From Amnibacterium endophyticum (GTDB lineage Bacteria > Actinomycetota > Actinomycetes > Actinomycetales > Microbacteriaceae): 41,645 nt of DNA. Below, piece after piece: positions 38,227 through 41,645 of this stretch. A program made the translations under genes and the position numbers. The DNA is taken from positions 1 through 41,645 of the forward strand of contig NZ_JBHUEA010000025.1 in NCBI RefSeq assembly GCF_042680685.1, written 5' to 3'. Each line of letters begins with the position of its first letter. Position 1 is the first letter of the stretch. Under the pieces are notes generated by a model. The model was given only the letters and a program-made list of their open reading frames with translations. It was not told the DNA's origin and made no database searches.

Positions 38227-38874
38227 ATGACCGTCCTGCTCGCGGATCCCGAGATCCGCGCCGTGCCCGTCCGCGAGTGCGGCGAGCCGCTCGTCCCCGT
38301 CCCCCACGGCGTCGAGGCCCTCGGCGAGCGCCCGCTCGTCCGCGCCGGCCTCGCCGCCCGGCTCGCCGCCGCGGGGCTGCTGCTGCCGCCCGGGCGCCGG
38401 CTGCTCGTCGTGGAGGGGCACCGGTCGCCCGGCGACCAGACCGCGATCTGGGACCGCTACGCGGCCGCGGTCGAGCGGGACCACCCGTTCGAGTCCGCGG
38501 GCGAGCGCCGCCGGCTCATCAGCCGCTTCGTCGCCCCGCTCGAGGTCGCGCCGCACGTCGCGGGCGCCGCGGTCGACGTCACCCTGGTCGACCGCCTGGG
38601 CCGACCGCTCGACCTCGGCACCCCGATCGACGCGACGCCGGAGGAGAGCGGCGGCGCCTGCTTCCTCGACGCCGCCGTCCCGGCCGAGGCGAGGATCGAG
38701 CGGCGCACCCTCGCCGAGGCGCTGCGCGGTGCGGGGCTCGTGAACTACCCGACCGAGTGGTGGCACTGGAGCCACGGCGACCGGTACTGGGCCTGGGCGA
38801 CCCGCTCGCCCGCCGCGCGCTACGGGCCGGTCGAGGCGCCCGCCCGTCTCGTCGGATCGGCGTCGGGACGGTGA
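38227..38874 (+). CDS. vanX: D-alanyl-D-alanine dipeptidase, VanX type (M15D)
   Basis: Hydrolyses the dipeptide D-Ala-D-Ala in the cytoplasm; in VanA-type resistance this removes the normal peptidoglycan precursor. The 215-residue protein has zinc ligands His110 and Asp117 (HVAGAAVDVTL), Glu177 and His180 (TEWWHWSHGD), matching VanX His116, Asp123, Glu181 and His184. The Arg for transition-state binding is in EGHRSPGDQ. No signal peptide, as for VanX. It is translated with the racemase gene through a GTGA overlap. It might instead have a broader DD-dipeptidase role in turnover. Confidence 0.92.
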   Translation: MTVLLADPEIRAVPVRECGEPLVPVPHGVEALGERPLVRAGLAARLAAAGLLLPPGRRLLVVEGHRSPGDQTAIWDRYAAAVERDHPFESAGERRRLISRFVAPLEVAPHVAGAAVDVTLVDRLGRPLDLGTPIDATPEESGGACFLDAAVPAEARIERRTLAEALRGAGLVNYPTEWWHWSHGDRYWAWATRSPAARYGPVEAPARLVGSASGR

Positions 38875-39962
38875 TCGCCCTCGCCGAGGCGGGCCGGGTC
38901 GCCGCCCGCCCGATGCTGCGGCTCGACCCCGCGGCCGTCGCTCACAACGTCCGCGTGCTCCGCCGCACCGCCGGCGTCCCCGTGCTCGCCGCCGTGAAAG
39001 CGGACGGCTTCGGCTGCGGCGCGGAGGCGGTCGCCCGAGCCGCGCTCGGCGCGGGGGCCACCTGGCTCGGCACCACGACGCTCGCCGAGGCGGTCGCGCT
39101 GCGCCGCGCCGGGCTCGCCGCGCGCACCCTCGCCTGGCTGCACCCGGTCGACGCGGACTGGGAGACCGCGCTGCGCCTGCGCATCGACGTCGCGGTCCCG
39201 TCGGCCGACCACCTCGCGGCGCTCGCCGCGGCCGCCCGCCGCCTCGGCGTCCGCGCCGCCGCGCACCTGCACGTCGACACGGGGATGGCGCGCGACGGCG
39301 CCTCGGTGCCGGAGTGGCGGCGGCTGGTGCGCGCCGCGGCCGGGGCCCGCGACGCGGTCGAGGTCGTCGGCGTGATGGGGCACCTGCCCTGCGCCGACCT
39401 GCCCGGGCACCCGAGCACCGCGGCGGGGATCCGCGCCTTCGCGGGGGCGGTCGCCGCGGCCCGCGCGGCCGGGCTGCGCCCCGCGCTCAGGCACCTCGCC
39501 GCGACGGAGGCGGCGCTGCACGTGCCCGCGGCCCGCTTCGACCTCGTGCGCGTCGGGGCGGGCCTCTACGGGATCGGCGAGGGGCTCAGGGAGGTGGCGA
39601 CGCTGACCGCCCCCGTCGTGCTGACCCGCCGCGTCCGCGCCGGCACGCCGGTCGGCTACGGCCACACGGCGACGGCCCCGCGCGACACCGTCCTCGCGAC
39701 GCTGCCGGTCGGCTTCGCGGACGGGCTGCCGCGGTCCGCGGTCGGGGCCGAGGTGCTGCTCGGCGGCGCGCGCCGGCCGGTGCTCGGCCGGATCTCGATG
39801 GACCAGGTCGTGGTCGACGCGGGACCGGCCGGCGTGCCCCTCGGCAGCGTGGCGACCGTGTTCGGCGACGGCGGCCCGAGCGTCGCGGAGTGGGCCGCGT
39901 GGGCGGGCACCAACCCGCACGAGGTCCTCACCGGCGTCGGCGCGCGGGTGGTGCGCTCTTGA
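38871..39962 (+). CDS. alr: Alanine racemase-family PLP enzyme with atypical substrate gate
   Basis: A 363-residue fold-type III racemase, probably making D-Ala (or D-Ser) for the neighbouring ligase. PLP-binding Lys43 is in VLAAVKADGFGCG (the usual Tyr after the Asp-Ala is Phe). The catalytic Tyr263 is in VGYGHTATAP. The GYADG box reads VGFADG (Phe282), and the active-site entry motif GTINYE reads GTNPHE, placing His350 where Geobacillus Alr has Tyr354. GRISMDQVVVD is normal. The GTG start overlaps the vanX stop by 4 nt. Fold and chemistry are sure; alanine specificity is not. Confidence 0.88.
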   Translation: MIALAEAGRVAARPMLRLDPAAVAHNVRVLRRTAGVPVLAAVKADGFGCGAEAVARAALGAGATWLGTTTLAEAVALRRAGLAARTLAWLHPVDADWETALRLRIDVAVPSADHLAALAAAARRLGVRAAAHLHVDTGMARDGASVPEWRRLVRAAAGARDAVEVVGVMGHLPCADLPGHPSTAAGIRAFAGAVAAARAAGLRPALRHLAATEAALHVPAARFDLVRVGAGLYGIGEGLREVATLTAPVVLTRRVRAGTPVGYGHTATAPRDTVLATLPVGFADGLPRSAVGAEVLLGGARRPVLGRISMDQVVVDAGPAGVPLGSVATVFGDGGPSVAEWAAWAGTNPHEVLTGVGARVVRS

Positions 39963-40940
39963 GGCGCCGGGTGGCGGTCGTCGGCGGCGGGGCGAACCCG
40001 GAGCACGAGGTGGCGCTCCGCGGCGCGGCGGCGGTGTCGGCGGCGCTCGCGGAGGCCGGGCACGATCCGGTGCCGCTGACGATCGGCCGCGACGGCGTCT
40101 GGCACGACGCCGCAGGCCCGCTCGGCGACTCCCCCGCGGCCTCCCTCGCGACGGCGCTCGGTCTGCTCGCCGGCTGCGACGCGGCGTTCCCGGTGCTGCA
40201 CGGCACCCGCGGGGAGGACGGCAGCGCCGCGGCGCTGCTCGACCTCGCCGGGGTACCGGCGGTCGGCTGCGGCGTGCGGGCCGGGGCGATCGCGATGGAC
40301 AAGCACGCGACGAAGGCCCTCGCGCGCTCCCTCGGCATCGGCGTCGTCGAGGCGGCGCTCGTCCTGCCGGGCGCCCCAGTGCCGCAGGTCGCCCTGCCGG
40401 CCGTGGTGAAGCCGACGACCGCGGGCTCGAGCTTCGGCGTCGCCCTCGTGGAGCGCGCCGCCGACCTGCCGGGTGCCGTCGCGGCGGCCGCCGCGCTCGG
40501 CGACGCGGTGCTGGTGGAGCGGTACGTGCGGGCGCGGGAGGTGCACGTGGCGGTGCTGCAGCGGCCGGACGGCACCCTGCTGGTGCCGCCGGTGCTCGAG
40601 TTCGCGAAGCCGGACGGGGTCCTGTTCGACACCTCGCGGAAGTACGAGACGGGCGTCGTGCCGCTGCTGCCCGCGCCGCTTGCGGACGGGCTGCGGCCGC
40701 GGCTCGAGGCGGCCGCGCTCGCGCTGTTCCGGGCGCTCGGCTGCGCGGGGCTGTCCCGGTTCGACTTCTTCCTCACCGACGACGGGTTCCTGCTGAACGA
40801 GGTGAACACGATGCCGGGCATGACGGCGCAGTCCGGCTTCCCGATGATGTGCGCCGCCGCGGGCCTGCCCTACCCTGCCCTCGTCGCCGAGCTGGTCGAG
40901 ACCGCCCTCGCCGCGACGCCGGCCGCGTCCGGGGCGGCGC

Positions 40941-40951
<11 letters not shown>
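39959..40951 (+). CDS. ddl: D-alanine--D-alanine ligase-family ATP-grasp enzyme
   Basis: A 330-residue ATP-grasp ligase joining D-Ala to a second D-residue. GGGANPEHEVALRGA holds Glu15-x-Glu17; the lid-lysine and Ser loop read K151-PTTAGSSFGV; the omega-loop Tyr229 in RKYETG matches Tyr216 of E. coli DdlB, while D-lactate ligases (VanA) have His here. NEVNTMPG (280-287) binds Mg. It is shorter than many housekeeping Ddl proteins. The TTG at 39959 overlaps the racemase TGA (TTGA); a GTG at 39971 is the alternative start. Its stop overlaps the opposing protease gene by 11 bp. Confidence 0.9.

Positions 40952-41645
<694 letters not shown>

Overview
The window reads as one contiguous stretch of chromosome from a very high-GC actinobacterium. 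Codon third positions are almost always G or C, GTG starts are common, and there is no sign of phage, plasmid or insertion-sequence DNA. Several features point to Actinomycetota and, less firmly, to the family Microbacteriaceae: a Pmt mannosyltransferase divergent from rsmI, metG next to tatD, a PDZ-less HtrA-type protease, and many apparently leaderless genes. No rRNA, tRNA or CRISPR was found, and no gene-free stretch exceeds about 300 bases.

Layout. 1-4035: molybdenum enzymology, with the C-terminal part of MoeA, a YdeP/FdhF-like molybdopterin oxidoreductase, and divergent FdhD. 4063-7098 (minus): an MFS exporter, a five-helix membrane protein, ManA and a tiny membrane protein. 7234-11634 (minus): TatD nuclease, methionyl-tRNA synthetase, an NADP-type quinone oxidoreductase and RsmI. 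11688-14752 (plus): Pmt, a PatB/MalY C-S lyase and a small GRAM-like protein. 14823-21148: adenosine deaminase (minus), then aldo/keto reductase, ABC-F ATPase, a DksA-like zinc finger protein, a sulfatase lipoprotein and an unknown small protein (all plus). 21278-26942: an alpha/beta hydrolase (minus), then a DesK/NarL-type two-component system followed by an ABC transporter (ATPase, FtsX permease, lipoprotein). 26979-29103: SnoaL-like protein, FAD oxidoreductase, GNAT. 29132-34043 (minus): Ohr, DEAD-box helicase, DUF389 protein, phosphotransferase, SurE. 34117-38021: ElaA-type GNAT, small protein, dienelactone hydrolase, SDR, DUF427 protein, lipoprotein, HNH protein. 38227-40951 (plus): a tight VanX - alanine racemase - D-Ala ligase operon. 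40941-41645 (minus): the 3' part of an HtrA-like serine protease.

Three things stand out. First, about 25 first genes of transcription units carry a NANNNT hexamer (usually TANNNT or CANNNT) 6-8 nt before the start codon, as expected for leaderless mRNAs. Second, the spacers hold long inverted repeats, including two dispersed families. Family A is a hairpin of the catcttgtaggcagatct type with three copies; family B is a ggtctcgaggctc... element with four copies, two of them identical over 38 nt and inverted. Third, the VanX-Alr-Ddl operon encodes opposing reactions on D-Ala-D-Ala. Its racemase has His at the position of the substrate-gating Tyr354 of classical alanine racemase, so it is the best candidate here for an unusual cell-wall precursor or D-amino-acid system.

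All functional calls are by reading motifs; no database search was run.
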